Source: an uncultured Pirellulaceae bacterium
GTDB taxonomy: Bacteria; Planctomycetota; Planctomycetia; Pirellulales; Pirellulaceae
Length of the DNA stretch: 59,512 bases
Assembly: GCA_938083195.1 (NCBI GenBank)
Contig: CALKCK010000032.1
Span: 1 to 59,512 of the forward strand
Direction: 5' to 3'
The notes under the pieces were generated by a model. It was given only the letters and a program-made list of their open reading frames with translations, was not told the DNA's origin and searched no databases. Shown here piece by piece: positions 19,539 to 28,618 of the stretch. Numbering within the stretch: the stretch's first letter is position 1; the number at the start of each line of letters is the position of its first letter. The position numbers and the translations under genes are program-made.

Positions 19539-20318
19539 TCATTTCGCAGTCGTCGCACGGACCGCGCCAACCGAGATACCACCGTCGACTAACAACGTCT
19601 GACCAGTAATGTATTGGCTGGCATCCGAGGCCAGTAACAAGAGCGGACCTTCGAGATCACCGGGCGCACCAGGACGCCCTAGTGGAATCCGTTCACATAG
19701 ATAATCAACCCAACCCTCTTGCTCATACATGACTTTATTTTGTTCAGTCTTGAACCACCCCGGTGCAAGACAGTTGACAGTAATTCCATCCCCTCCCCAA
19801 TCGTGAGCCAAACTCATCGTAAGCTGTTTGGTCCCGCCTCGGCTTGCCCCATAGGGGCCTAGCCCTGCATACCCAGCAACACAGGTGACAGAACCAATAT
19901 TGATAATTCGCCCATATTGCCGTTTCGCCATGTGTCGAGCGACCTCCTGAGCAACAAAGAACACACCTCTCAAATTCGTGTCCAAGACTAGGTTCCAGTC
20001 TTCCCACTCTACATCCGCCGCTGGTTTGCGCACATTGCACCCTGCATTGTTGACCAAAATATCAATTCGGCCAAAGGTATCGATCACTTCTGCAATTGCG
20101 TTTTTGATACTTTGATGATTCCGCACATCTAATTCAATTTTGGCTGTTCGCGCCCCCAACGATTCAACCTCATCGCTAGGGCCTTCCAATGAAGCCAGTG
20201 TACGACTCGTCATCGCGACATTCGCCCCAGCCTTTGCCAGTGTCTTTGCAAACCCCAACCCGAGACCGCGACTTGCACCTGTCACCAAGGCAACTTTTTC
20301 TGATAAGTCAAATGACAC
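19539..20318 (-). CDS. SDR family oxidoreductase (gluconate 5-dehydrogenase-like)
   Basis: A 259-residue short-chain dehydrogenase. The cofactor motif TGASRGLGLGFA begins near residue 14, NNAGCN is the structural NNAG block, and the catalytic Ser is in NIGSVTC. The catalytic Tyr lies in GPYGASRGG, where the usual Lys four residues later (YxxxK) is Arg. The C-terminal half has NCLAPGWFKTEQNK and ITGQTLLVDGG, typical of classical SDRs. The start is a GTG with GGAG six bases upstream. It is probably a cytoplasmic sugar acid or polyol dehydrogenase, and the zinc alcohol dehydrogenase next to it would suit sugar catabolism. The substrate is unproven. Confidence 0.88.
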   Translation of the reverse strand: MSFDLSEKVALVTGASRGLGLGFAKTLAKAGANVAMTSRTLASLEGPSDEVESLGARTAKIELDVRNHQSIKNAIAEVIDTFGRIDILVNNAGCNVRKPAADVEWEDWNLVLDTNLRGVFFVAQEVARHMAKRQYGRIINIGSVTCVAGYAGLGPYGASRGGTKQLTMSLAHDWGGDGITVNCLAPGWFKTEQNKVMYEQEGWVDYLCERIPLGRPGAPGDLEGPLLLLASDASQYITGQTLLVDGGISVGAVRATTAK

Positions 20319-20486
20319 AGTTTACTCCGAAAATTAGGTTTTTTTTCACACAGATTCCATTGTTTTCCAGCCCCGTCGATAGCACTCAACACCCTCTTTA
20401 GTTATCCTAGGAAACCAGTCTAACCCTCACACAAGTCCCCGGATTAGGTGAAAACCTAATCTTTATATTTTCGCTCAGAGATCGAT

Positions 20487-20663
20487 ATGAAAAAACGTTT
20501 TATAATTCTTCTGTTCATTTTTGGAATAGGACTCTGTGGTGTCGGTGGATTTTATTATTGGCTGGACATGCAGGTTCCAAAAGGGGACAAGAACTTTACC
20601 AAAGAAAAAGCTGCTCCGGACGAGAACGCAGCCAAAGGACAGATGATTGCACCTGCAATGTAG
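20487..20663 (+). CDS. Small single-span membrane or secreted peptide (58 aa)
   Basis: A short open frame begins with ATG and encodes MKKRFIILLFIFGIGLCGVG followed by GFYYWLDMQVPKG and a charged, Lys/Glu/Ala-rich tail ending in IAPAM. The first three residues are basic and residues 5-25 form one hydrophobic helix, so it is either a one-pass inner-membrane peptide or carries an uncleaved signal. It is divergent from the SDR gene and converges on the alcohol dehydrogenase gene. No homologue is recognised. Only a weak AGAG precedes the start. The composition (basic, hydrophobic, charged) argues for a real gene, but this is not proven. Confidence 0.5.
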   Translation: MKKRFIILLFIFGIGLCGVGGFYYWLDMQVPKGDKNFTKEKAAPDENAAKGQMIAPAM

Positions 20664-20697
20664 AGAATGGGTCTTCCTATTCCCTGACCGCTGATCA

Positions 20698-21729
20698 TTA
20701 TGGCTGGACCACGACTTTTAATAGCTCTGGTTCGTGCTTGTAAAGTCGCTCAAAAAATTCCGGCCCCCTGTCCAGGCTTGTAACCTGACTGATCAGGGGG
20801 CTGACTTTGATTTGTTCTGAAGCCATCAGCTCAATGCACCGCGGGTATTCGCCGCTTGAACCGCAAGACCCTACAAGCTTGAGTTCTCGCGTCACGACTT
20901 TCTGAAGCGGCAAATCAACATTTGGCTGGAGATTTCCAACAAGTCCAACCTGCCCACCGAGCCGGACACAGTCGATAGCCGTGCGCAGTGGTTCTGTTTT
21001 TCCAACGACCTCCATTGCGATGTCGACACCGACCCCTTCGGTTATGGCTAAGACTTCTGTTGCGACATCCACATCAGTGGCACGAAGACAATGGGTTGCC
21101 CCAAGTTCTTTCGCTAGATTCAATTTAAACGGATCGATATCGATTGCGACAATTTGGTCGCAACCAGCAACCTTCAATGCCTGAACAACAAGTAAACCAA
21201 TCATCCCCGTGCCGACTACCACCGCAGACGCACCCGATGGAATCTCGAGCAAACTAACAGCATGAACCGCCACCGACACCGGCTCCACCAGTGCCGCATG
21301 CTCGAAGGAAAGATCATCGGGGATTTCATAGACGATATGCTCCGGAACCGAAACAAATTCCGCAAAACAACCGGACTGGCGATACGTTTCGCAGGAAACA
21401 CCTAGTACTCGACGATCAGCACACAGATTGGTGCTGCCCTTAGAACAAAGATGGCAATTCCCGCAAGAGATCATCGAATCAAAGGTCACGCGCTGCCCAA
21501 TTGAAAACCGGGAAACCTCCGCACCTATTTCAGTGACCACGCCGGCAGCCTCATGCCCCATGACCAAGGGTGGAATCCGGCGACCGCTGCTCCCATCGTA
21601 GCCGTGAACATCGCTGCCACAGATACCGCAAGCTTTGACCGAGACCAAGACATCCTTCGGGCCCAGTCTTGGTTTTTCAACCTCTACCACATTAAGATTT
21701 TGATATTCAGATAACAATAAAGCGCGCAT
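20698..21729 (-). CDS. Zinc-dependent alcohol dehydrogenase (MDR; sorbitol/threonine dehydrogenase-like)
   Basis: A 343-residue medium-chain dehydrogenase. The catalytic zinc site is built from C37 (in CGICGSDVHG) and H59-E60 in GHEAAG. The structural zinc site is in SCGNCHLCSKGSTNLC with four cysteines. The NAD(P)-binding fold is seen in VVVGTGMIGLLVVQALK, followed by AIDID. Similar enzymes oxidise polyols, galactitol-phosphate or L-threonine. The SDR upstream on the same strand (369 bases away, past the divergent small peptide gene) may belong to the same sugar-related function, but they do not form a tight operon. Confidence 0.92.
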   Translation of the reverse strand: MRALLLSEYQNLNVVEVEKPRLGPKDVLVSVKACGICGSDVHGYDGSSGRRIPPLVMGHEAAGVVTEIGAEVSRFSIGQRVTFDSMISCGNCHLCSKGSTNLCADRRVLGVSCETYRQSGCFAEFVSVPEHIVYEIPDDLSFEHAALVEPVSVAVHAVSLLEIPSGASAVVVGTGMIGLLVVQALKVAGCDQIVAIDIDPFKLNLAKELGATHCLRATDVDVATEVLAITEGVGVDIAMEVVGKTEPLRTAIDCVRLGGQVGLVGNLQPNVDLPLQKVVTRELKLVGSCGSSGEYPRCIELMASEQIKVSPLISQVTSLDRGPEFFERLYKHEPELLKVVVQP

Positions 21730-21853
21730 TAATACCCTTTGAAATTCAAACGTGAGCCGAAAAACACAGCAAGAGATCCCAACCCTATTGTAAGACGTTC
21801 AACCTGCCAACTCAATCATCCCACCGCGAAAGAGCACCTTCGAGCAAATCAAA

Positions 21854-23347
21854 TCATTCAATCCCATTGGCTTTGAGGTGGCTCTGAAACCACGGATTAA
21901 TCGGTCTTTTTTTCGTGGCTGCGTGGTACTTGGCATTTCGCCGAGGTACTTCTAATCGAAACCGAAAAATCAATTCCGCCTGCTCTGGGTCACCAGCAAT
22001 GTTCTCCCATTCTTCTGGATCGAACTGGTGATCGTAAAGCTCTTCTGCTCCATTTTCATATCTGATGTACCGATACCTCTCGGTGCGAAGTGAATGATTC
22101 TTGCGAGCATAAGTGGTCAGCGCCGAAAACCTCCACTCTATCGATGGATCTTCCATCAATGGCTTCAGACTTCGCCCCTCATTAGAGGCTTTCGAAGGAA
22201 GACCGCACATTTCCGTCAGAGTTGGATACAGGTCTATTAATTCGACCGGCTTAGACGACTTCCGACCGGCAACTTTATGGCGCAACTCAGAATCACGAGA
22301 AGGCAAAATCATAAATGGAACCCGTGTCGATTCTTCCCACAAACTGTGCTTGCTAACCCGCGATTTTTCTCCCAAATGATAACCATGATCAGAAAACAAA
22401 ATTACGATCGTGTTGTCAGCATAAGCACTTTGCTCCAACGATTTCAGTACCCGTCCGACTTGATGATCTACAAAATAATTGCACGCCAAATACGCCTGTA
22501 CGCACTTTTTAAACTGTTCATTGCCATTGGCTTGTAAAAATTCAAGAGAAGGGTATTTAGGAAGCTCATGAATCTTTACACCGATCTCAGGAACATCTTC
22601 TAGGTCATTCCCCATGACCGCAGGTAAAACAATTTCGTCCAGTGGAAAAGGCGCAAACCATTTCTCAGGAACATACCAAGGTACGTGGGGACGGTTAAAG
22701 CCAACTGCTAAAAAAAACGGGCGGTCGTGCGTTTGAGTTAAGACTTCACTCGCCCAATCTGCCGAACGGTAATCTGGCATTTTCTCATCTTGGTCGGGGA
22801 AGGGGCCCCAGTCCGTTTGAGTCCCCGTAAAAGGAACATCTGGTAGGAAATAATTGAACCGACGTCCTTTCGCAGGCTTGGGACCAGCGCCATCGAACTT
22901 GCCGCCGTAATAATCAAACGCTGTTTCGTTTCGGTATCCATGTGTAACTTTACCAACAGCAAACGTTTCGTAGCCATTGCGAGAAAAATATTCAGGCAAT
23001 AATTGCCCCTTGAAAAACTTCTCATCCTCGGTCAACGAATTGCTGGCCGGCTGCTGATAAACGCCGGTGGTGTGAGGATAGGATCCAGACCAAATTGACG
23101 CGCGAGATGGACCGCAGATTGGCCCCTGACAATGGGCGTTTTCAAATAAGATTCCCGCCTTTGCCAAGCGATCGATGTTGGGAGTCTTTGCCTGCGGATG
23201 CCCTCCCAGACACCCGATCCAGTCATTTAAATCATCGACTACGATCAACAGGACATTAGGATCCGATTCGTCGTCGGAGGCCGCAGTCGACACTGCTCCA
23301 GCAAACAAAACTAAACCGAAACATATACACTGAATAATTCGAATCAT
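21854..23347 (-). CDS. Secreted sulfatase (iduronate-2-sulfatase-like)
   Basis: A 497-residue sulfatase. A signal peptide covers residues 1-23 (FGLVLFAGAVSTAASDD), the metal-binding aspartates are in LLIVVDDLND, and the formylglycine Cys78 is in the CGPSRASIWSG block. FSDHGYHLGEKSRVSKHSLW is the second half of the active site. The preceding HCQGPI and the TPNIDRLAKAGILFENAHC segment are typical of iduronate-2-sulfatase-like (S1_7) enzymes. Its ATG lies 37 bases after the stop of the nearest FG-GAP selenoprotein gene, on the same strand, so it is probably the last gene of that operon. It likely desulfates extracellular glycans in the periplasm. The substrate is a guess. Confidence 0.93.
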   Translation of the reverse strand: MIRIIQCICFGLVLFAGAVSTAASDDESDPNVLLIVVDDLNDWIGCLGGHPQAKTPNIDRLAKAGILFENAHCQGPICGPSRASIWSGSYPHTTGVYQQPASNSLTEDEKFFKGQLLPEYFSRNGYETFAVGKVTHGYRNETAFDYYGGKFDGAGPKPAKGRRFNYFLPDVPFTGTQTDWGPFPDQDEKMPDYRSADWASEVLTQTHDRPFFLAVGFNRPHVPWYVPEKWFAPFPLDEIVLPAVMGNDLEDVPEIGVKIHELPKYPSLEFLQANGNEQFKKCVQAYLACNYFVDHQVGRVLKSLEQSAYADNTIVILFSDHGYHLGEKSRVSKHSLWEESTRVPFMILPSRDSELRHKVAGRKSSKPVELIDLYPTLTEMCGLPSKASNEGRSLKPLMEDPSIEWRFSALTTYARKNHSLRTERYRYIRYENGAEELYDHQFDPEEWENIAGDPEQAELIFRFRLEVPRRNAKYHAATKKRPINPWFQSHLKANGIE

Positions 23348-23384
23348 GCTTCCAACTCACTGGATCGAGAACTGTTATCCCGAT

Positions 23385-26015
23385 TCAATTCGCTGCCGGC
23401 GTGATTTCTGAAATCACGCAGATTTCGGATTCATCCGGGGCGACTACGGTTGTATTGTTACCGCTTGGCCAACGAATTTCCAGTCTTGCAATAGAATCTC
23501 CGACCGGAATCCCAATCGACTGAGTCGCGGAGTTTTGACTTGAAAAACCCTCACCCGCTTGATTTTGAATCAAAATCTTTTTGCCGGACTGATAGACCAC
23601 CAATACCTGAGCACCAATACCATCACGGTTACTTAAATTTGGCGTTGCGACAGAAGATGTATTACCGCCTGCCAACCGAAATTGAAATGGACGATTTCCA
23701 CCACGAACGGCTGACATCTTGTTCCGAAACAATTTAAAACGGGGAGCGTTGAGCGACATCAACGCAATGTCCTGCCAACCGTCCCGATCGAAATCAAGCG
23801 TCGCAAACGAGCGACCGTCAGCAATATCATCAGCTCCACTAAGCAATGTTACATCTGTGAAATTATCACCAAGCTGCAGGAATAGCCGATTTCGCTCACG
23901 ACCGCTAAGTGAGTTGCTCGTAAATTTCAATCCATCCTCCGAAAGATCACCAGACGCTTTAGGCGGTGCCCGAACAATCACGTCATTCACATATCGCTGG
24001 TGTTGCCAAAGATCATTCTTCTTAAAGTCCTCTCCCTGGGTTGTATCTTCACGCACGACCGTGCGCCAAAGACACGATCACAAATCAACCTCCGTATCAA
24101 TCTCTCGAGGCGCTGTATAAAATCCAGTCGGCACATAAAGATCGAGGCGTCCGTCATTGTCGAAATCAGCCCATTGACCTCCGTAAGACCAACCCACTTG
24201 GTTCACGTGAAATTGATCGTCTGCAGATCCCGCTCGCTGCTCAAATTTCCCATCAGAATTAACAAACAGAAAACATCCGGCAGCAGCGACTTGTATTCGC
24301 GGGTCGACCGAATCTAGCTTTTTGACGATTCGGCGCCCGGCCTTGGAAAACATATTGGAAACATAAAGGTCCAAATCACCGTCGGCATCAAAGTCGCCAA
24401 AAGATGCTCCCATCCCAAACCCGACCCCTTTATTGACCATCGCGGATTCTGTAATTTCAACAAAGACCGGTTGGCTCGATCCACGCGGAGTATCATTACG
24501 AAGCAAAGCGTCAGGGGCGAAGTCATTGCACACATATAAATCATCGTCGCCATCGTTATCAATATCCGACCAAACAGGCTGATAGGACCGACGCCATTGC
24601 GACACGACATCATCGAATGGCACGCGTTCCAAACGCCCACCACCTCGGTTCATTAAAAGAACATTGGCCGTACCCGCCGTACCGACCCATTTTTCGCTCG
24701 CATCTCGTTTCTCAAGATAAATCTTGCGTTCTTTCTCGCTTAAAAAATGGTGTTCAAAGGCTGTGTCTTTCTTATTCAATGGGGGATAGCTACTCATGTA
24801 AACATCCACCAAGCCATCACGATTCACATCCGCCGCCGCAATCCCACTGGTAAAATATTGCAAATCCTCACCAAGATCGGAAAGCGTGTTCGTAACATCC
24901 TTGAAAACACCTTCGTTATTTTGAAAATACCGGGCCGGTTCCAGCGAATGTCCCATCAACAGGTCTTTGTCTCCGTCATTATCGAGATCAACGAACAACA
25001 CACAATTGACGAGAAAATCAACCTTTAACCCCACCGCTTCAGCCACATCAACAAATGTCCCATCGCCAAGGTTTTTCAGCATCTGAGTCGGCCCCCAGCG
25101 AGCCGTTAGGAAGATATCGTCCCAGCCATCGTCGTTAAAATCAACGACCGAAACAGATGGGTAGACGTGGTCGGACGTCATCGTTGTCCACTTTGAATAC
25201 TTGTTGTCAGGCAAGTCATAAACACCGGTCTGAGCCGTCTTTAGGATAATCTCGTCGAGAAATGAACGTTGAGCATTTGCCAGCGCGAGAGGGTCTTTTA
25301 AAACGTCAGCCAACACCTCTTCGAATAAAGGTTGCTGAGAACGTTCGATATAGAAATCTTCTTGATTCCATTTTTTTAAAACCCATTGCCCAGCTTCTTG
25401 ATGGAACTCCAACGACTGGTACGCTTTCAATCCGTAAAGCCATTTCGAATCGGTCGATGGTGAGTGGCCTCTCGCCTCGACTTTTGTATTCAAAACAAAT
25501 ACTTTGTTATCAATGTCGGAAAAAGATCCAGCAACCGCACCGAACTTCATCGTTTCCCACTGAGCATCCAACGCCATCACAGGCTGCCATGGATCAATCG
25601 CCGATGCTACGACGGTCTCCGCTAGGGGCCAATGCCCTACTTCAATGAAATCTGCGTGATTCGAATCCTGATGAAACACCTGCTCAGAATTGACCGCCGC
25701 CAATCCGGTCACACTGACACATGACAACAACTCTGGTGAGAGAGGAAGCTTGGGATTCTGTGAGCGTTGTTCGTACCAATCTGCAAGCCGACTTAACCGT
25801 GGCGTCAAATCTAAGATCAGATCCTCACTGTTGATCAAGTCACTTATCAAGGCAACTTCTGCAAGATTAGGTTCTTTGGAAGGCGCCGCTACTCGGGGTG
25901 TTTTTCCCCGCTCACAACCTTGATTGGTCACCAAGGTGAGCGACACAAAGACCATCATCAAAACAAGATTCGTGATGGCAGTATATTTGGTAAGAGCCAC
26001 AGGCTGTTTATTCAT
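23385..26015 (-). CDS. FG-GAP / ASPIC-UnbV selenoprotein, copy 1 (Sec at codon 646)
   Basis: Read through TGA at 24078-24080, the frame encodes 876 residues. An N-terminal hydrophobic segment ends at TNQGCERG (possible lipid attachment, imperfect lipobox). A roughly 250-residue unknown region contains ILDLTPRLSRLADWYEQR. Several FG-GAP/VCBS repeats follow (FNDDGWDDIFLTARWGPTQM, VDLDNDGDKDLLMG, DFDADGDLDLYVSNMF), then EIDTEVDL-U-SCLWRTVVRED, then NSLSGRERNRLFL and a C-terminal ASPIC/UnbV domain (RDGIGAQVLVVYQSGKK, LEIRWPSG). The UGA column and its context are identical in both neighbouring paralogs. Two separate proteins are unlikely: the downstream piece would need a GTG start with no ribosome-binding site. 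The start ATG has GAGGA upstream and overlaps the copy 2 stop by 8 bases. The final stop is also TGA. The role is unknown; it is predicted to be exported. Confidence 0.85.
24043..24077 (-). promoter_or_regulatory. Candidate SECIS hairpin, copy 1
   Basis: On the minus strand, just after the UGA, GGCGCAC ... GTGCGTG closes a GGUC tetraloop (loop at 24057-24060). A lower arm pairs GTGTCTT with AAGATAC across a small internal loop. The loop starts 17 bases after the UGA. As I recall, the E. coli fdhF SECIS has a hairpin loop containing GGUC at the same distance. This is the best-paired of the three copies. Confidence 0.75.
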
Positions 26016-28617
26016 CGCTCACTTCCTCGATCGACAAGACTTCAGAAATACTCGGGTTTACGATCTCCGTCTTCACGCCCGAAGGCCAGCGAACTTCGAC
26101 CCGTTCCACCGAATCTCCCTCCGGAACACCAATCATTTTGACGTCAGAGTTTTGACTCGCAAACCCCTCACCCGCCTGCCGCTGAACCAATAATTTACTC
26201 CCTGAGGCAAACGTAATTAACGCCGTTGCTCCAATTCCGTCTCGATTACTCAGATTTGCGGAAGGCGTTCCGTCCTTTTGCCCACCAATGAAGCGAAATC
26301 GAAATGATGAATTCCCAGGGTAGATGGACTTCAGTTCATTTCGGTAAAGCTTAAACCGAGGCGAATTCAGTGACATCATTGCAATGTCCTGCCATCCATC
26401 TTGATCGAAATCCAAAAGAGCAAAAGAACGACCATCGGCAATGTCATCCACACCGCTGATCAACGTCACATCCGAAAAATTATCTTCGTGCCGAAGGAAC
26501 ATTCTGTTTCTTTCACGGCCACTGAGTGAATTGCTAGTGAAACTCCACGTTTGTTTCACACGCGAATCAGGCCCTTTCGCGGAATCAACCAGAACGCGGT
26601 TTTGGTATTTCTGATTATCCCAGCGGGAGTCATCTCGGAATGAATCATCTTGAGAGGGGTCTTCGCGCACGACCGAGCGCCAAAGGCAAGATCAGGTATC
26701 CACTTGCGTGTCGATTTCCTCAGGCGCCGTGTAAAAACCCGTCGGAACATACAGGTCTAATTGACTATTATTATCGAAATCTCCCCACTGCCCCCCGTAA
26801 GACCAACCGACCTGATTAACGTGAAATTGACCGTCTTCAGAACCGGCACTTTGGGAAAATTTACCATCGTTATTTACAAACAGAAAACAACCGGCAGCAG
26901 CGACTTCAATCCGCTCGTCGACCGAATCCATTTTTTCGATAATGCGTCGCCCCGCTTTGGAAAACATGTTGGATACATAAAGATCAAGGTCTCCGTCGCG
27001 ATCGAAATCGCCATACGAAGCTCCCATTCCAAAACCAAATCCCTTGTAAGTGAGAACATCCGATGTCACATCAACGAACACCGGCTGTGCAGCTCCCCGA
27101 GGCGTATCATTTCTCAACATCGAGTCTGGTGCGAAATCATTACACACATATAAATCATCGTCACCGTCGTTGTCGATATCGGCCCAAACCGCTTGAAAAG
27201 ACCGATGCCACTGAGCCAACTCTTCGTCATAAGGCACCCGTTCAAGCCGACCGCCACCGCGATTCATCAGCAAGACATTAGCGGAACCGGCTAAATTTAA
27301 CCAACGATTACTGTTCGCTCTTTTCTCAAGAAAACGGTTCCGCTCTTCTTCATTGAGAAACGTCTGCTCGAAGGAAGCATTTTCCTTATTGAGTGGCGGG
27401 TAGTTGCTTAAATAGATATCAACCAAACCGTCTCGATTTACATCAGCAGCCGAAATTCCACTCGTGAAAAACTGCCGTCCAATGTCGGACTTCGTTTTTG
27501 TAACATCTTTGAAAATACCGTCCTGATTTTCAAGATATTTGGCCGCCTCCATCGGCCGCCCCATAATCGCATCCTTGTCACCATCGTTATCAAGATCGAC
27601 AAACAAAACACAATTCACTAAATACTCTTCGTAAAGCCCTATCTCCTTAGCGACATCAGCGTACGTCCCATCTCCCATATTTTTCAGCATCTGGGTTGGC
27701 CCCCAACGCGCCGTTAGAAAAATATCCTCTAGGCCGTCATTGTTAAAATCCACAACCGAAACCGAAGGAAGAATATTGTCAGACGTGAGATTCGTCCAAG
27801 GCACATATTCAGGAATAGGTAAAACAAACCCACCCTTGCTCGACGATTTTAAAATAATTTCATCCTTGAATGAACGCTGAGCATTACTCAACGCTTTCTC
27901 ATCGGGCAGCACTTCACCGAGCATCTCACGAAACAGCGGTTGCTGAGTTCGCTCGACAAAGAAATCTTCCTGAACCCAGCGACTTAGCACCCAAGATTCA
28001 CCTGCCTTTTTAAACACAACCACTTGATGAGCCTTCATGCCCAAAGCAGCCCCTGAATCGGCGACCCCGCGACCCTCAACTTTTGTGTGCAACTCAAACT
28101 CGTCGTGGCTTTCGCTGGTGAAATCTCCGGCAACTACTCCAAACTTCAGTGTCTCCCAACCGACATTCAGCCCCCTCGCAGATTCCCATGGATTACTTGG
28201 AACACTTACTTGTTCACCGATCGGCCAATGAATTACCTCTAAGAAACCCGGCTCGTTAAGATCGGCTCGAAACAAATCAGTAGCGTCTCTATCTGCAAGC
28301 CCAACGAATGATTCACATTTCTTAAAATCGTCCGGAAGCTCAGTCTTGAGACCAGCAGAATTCTCTTGAAACCAAGTGGCAAGTTCAATTAATCTCGGCG
28401 TAAGGTCAAGTAAAAGATCCTCACTCTCAATCAGATTATCAACCCGCCGTTCTTCCTCGGTAGATACTGTTTGCGTTCCACCGTTCGAACCGTCGACAGT
28501 CGATTCCCGTTCCTTGCATCCAGCAATCAAAGAACAAAGAACGACCGCCAAAACGGCAGCCCATTTTCCACAAGGAGAGTCCGTTCCACCAGGCCATCGA
28601 AGAGACCATCGCAACAT
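26008..28617 (-). CDS. FG-GAP / ASPIC-UnbV selenoprotein lipoprotein, copy 2 (Sec at codon 642)
   Basis: Read through TGA at 26692-26694, this encodes 869 residues. The N-terminus has a textbook lipobox (SLIAGC, lipidated Cys at residue 34) after the hydrophobic stretch WAAVLAVVLC, so the mature protein should be membrane-anchored facing the periplasm. The domain order matches copy 1: unknown region with LLLDLTPRLIELATWFQE, FG-GAP/VCBS repeats (FNNDGLEDIFLTARWGPTQM, VDLDNDGDKDAIMG, FDRDGDLDLYVSNMF), EIDTQVDT-U-SCLWRSVVRED, and the ASPIC/UnbV end (RDGIGATALITF, EVRWPSG). Its ATG has GAGGAG about ten bases upstream, inside the end of copy 3, and only one base separates the two genes. It overlaps copy 1 by 8 bases. 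Translation of the set is therefore probably coupled. Terminates with TAA. Confidence 0.87.
26665..26691 (-). promoter_or_regulatory. Candidate SECIS hairpin, copy 2
   Basis: GCGCTC (minus strand) pairs with GTGCGC around a GGUC loop at 26671-26674 with a single U-U mismatch. The loop starts 17 bases after the UGA at 26692-26694, the same geometry as copies 1 and 3. The sequence is under coding constraint too, so conservation alone is not proof. Confidence 0.65.
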
Positions 28618-28618
28618 A

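Noticed and set aside
23385..24056. 223-codon frame taken as a separate ASPIC/UnbV gene (and its counterparts at 26008-26670 and 28619-29275)
   Set aside because: These begin at GTG codons without ribosome-binding sites, directly downstream and in frame of a UGA that ends the larger frame. The same split in three paralogs points to one protein with Sec, not two genes.
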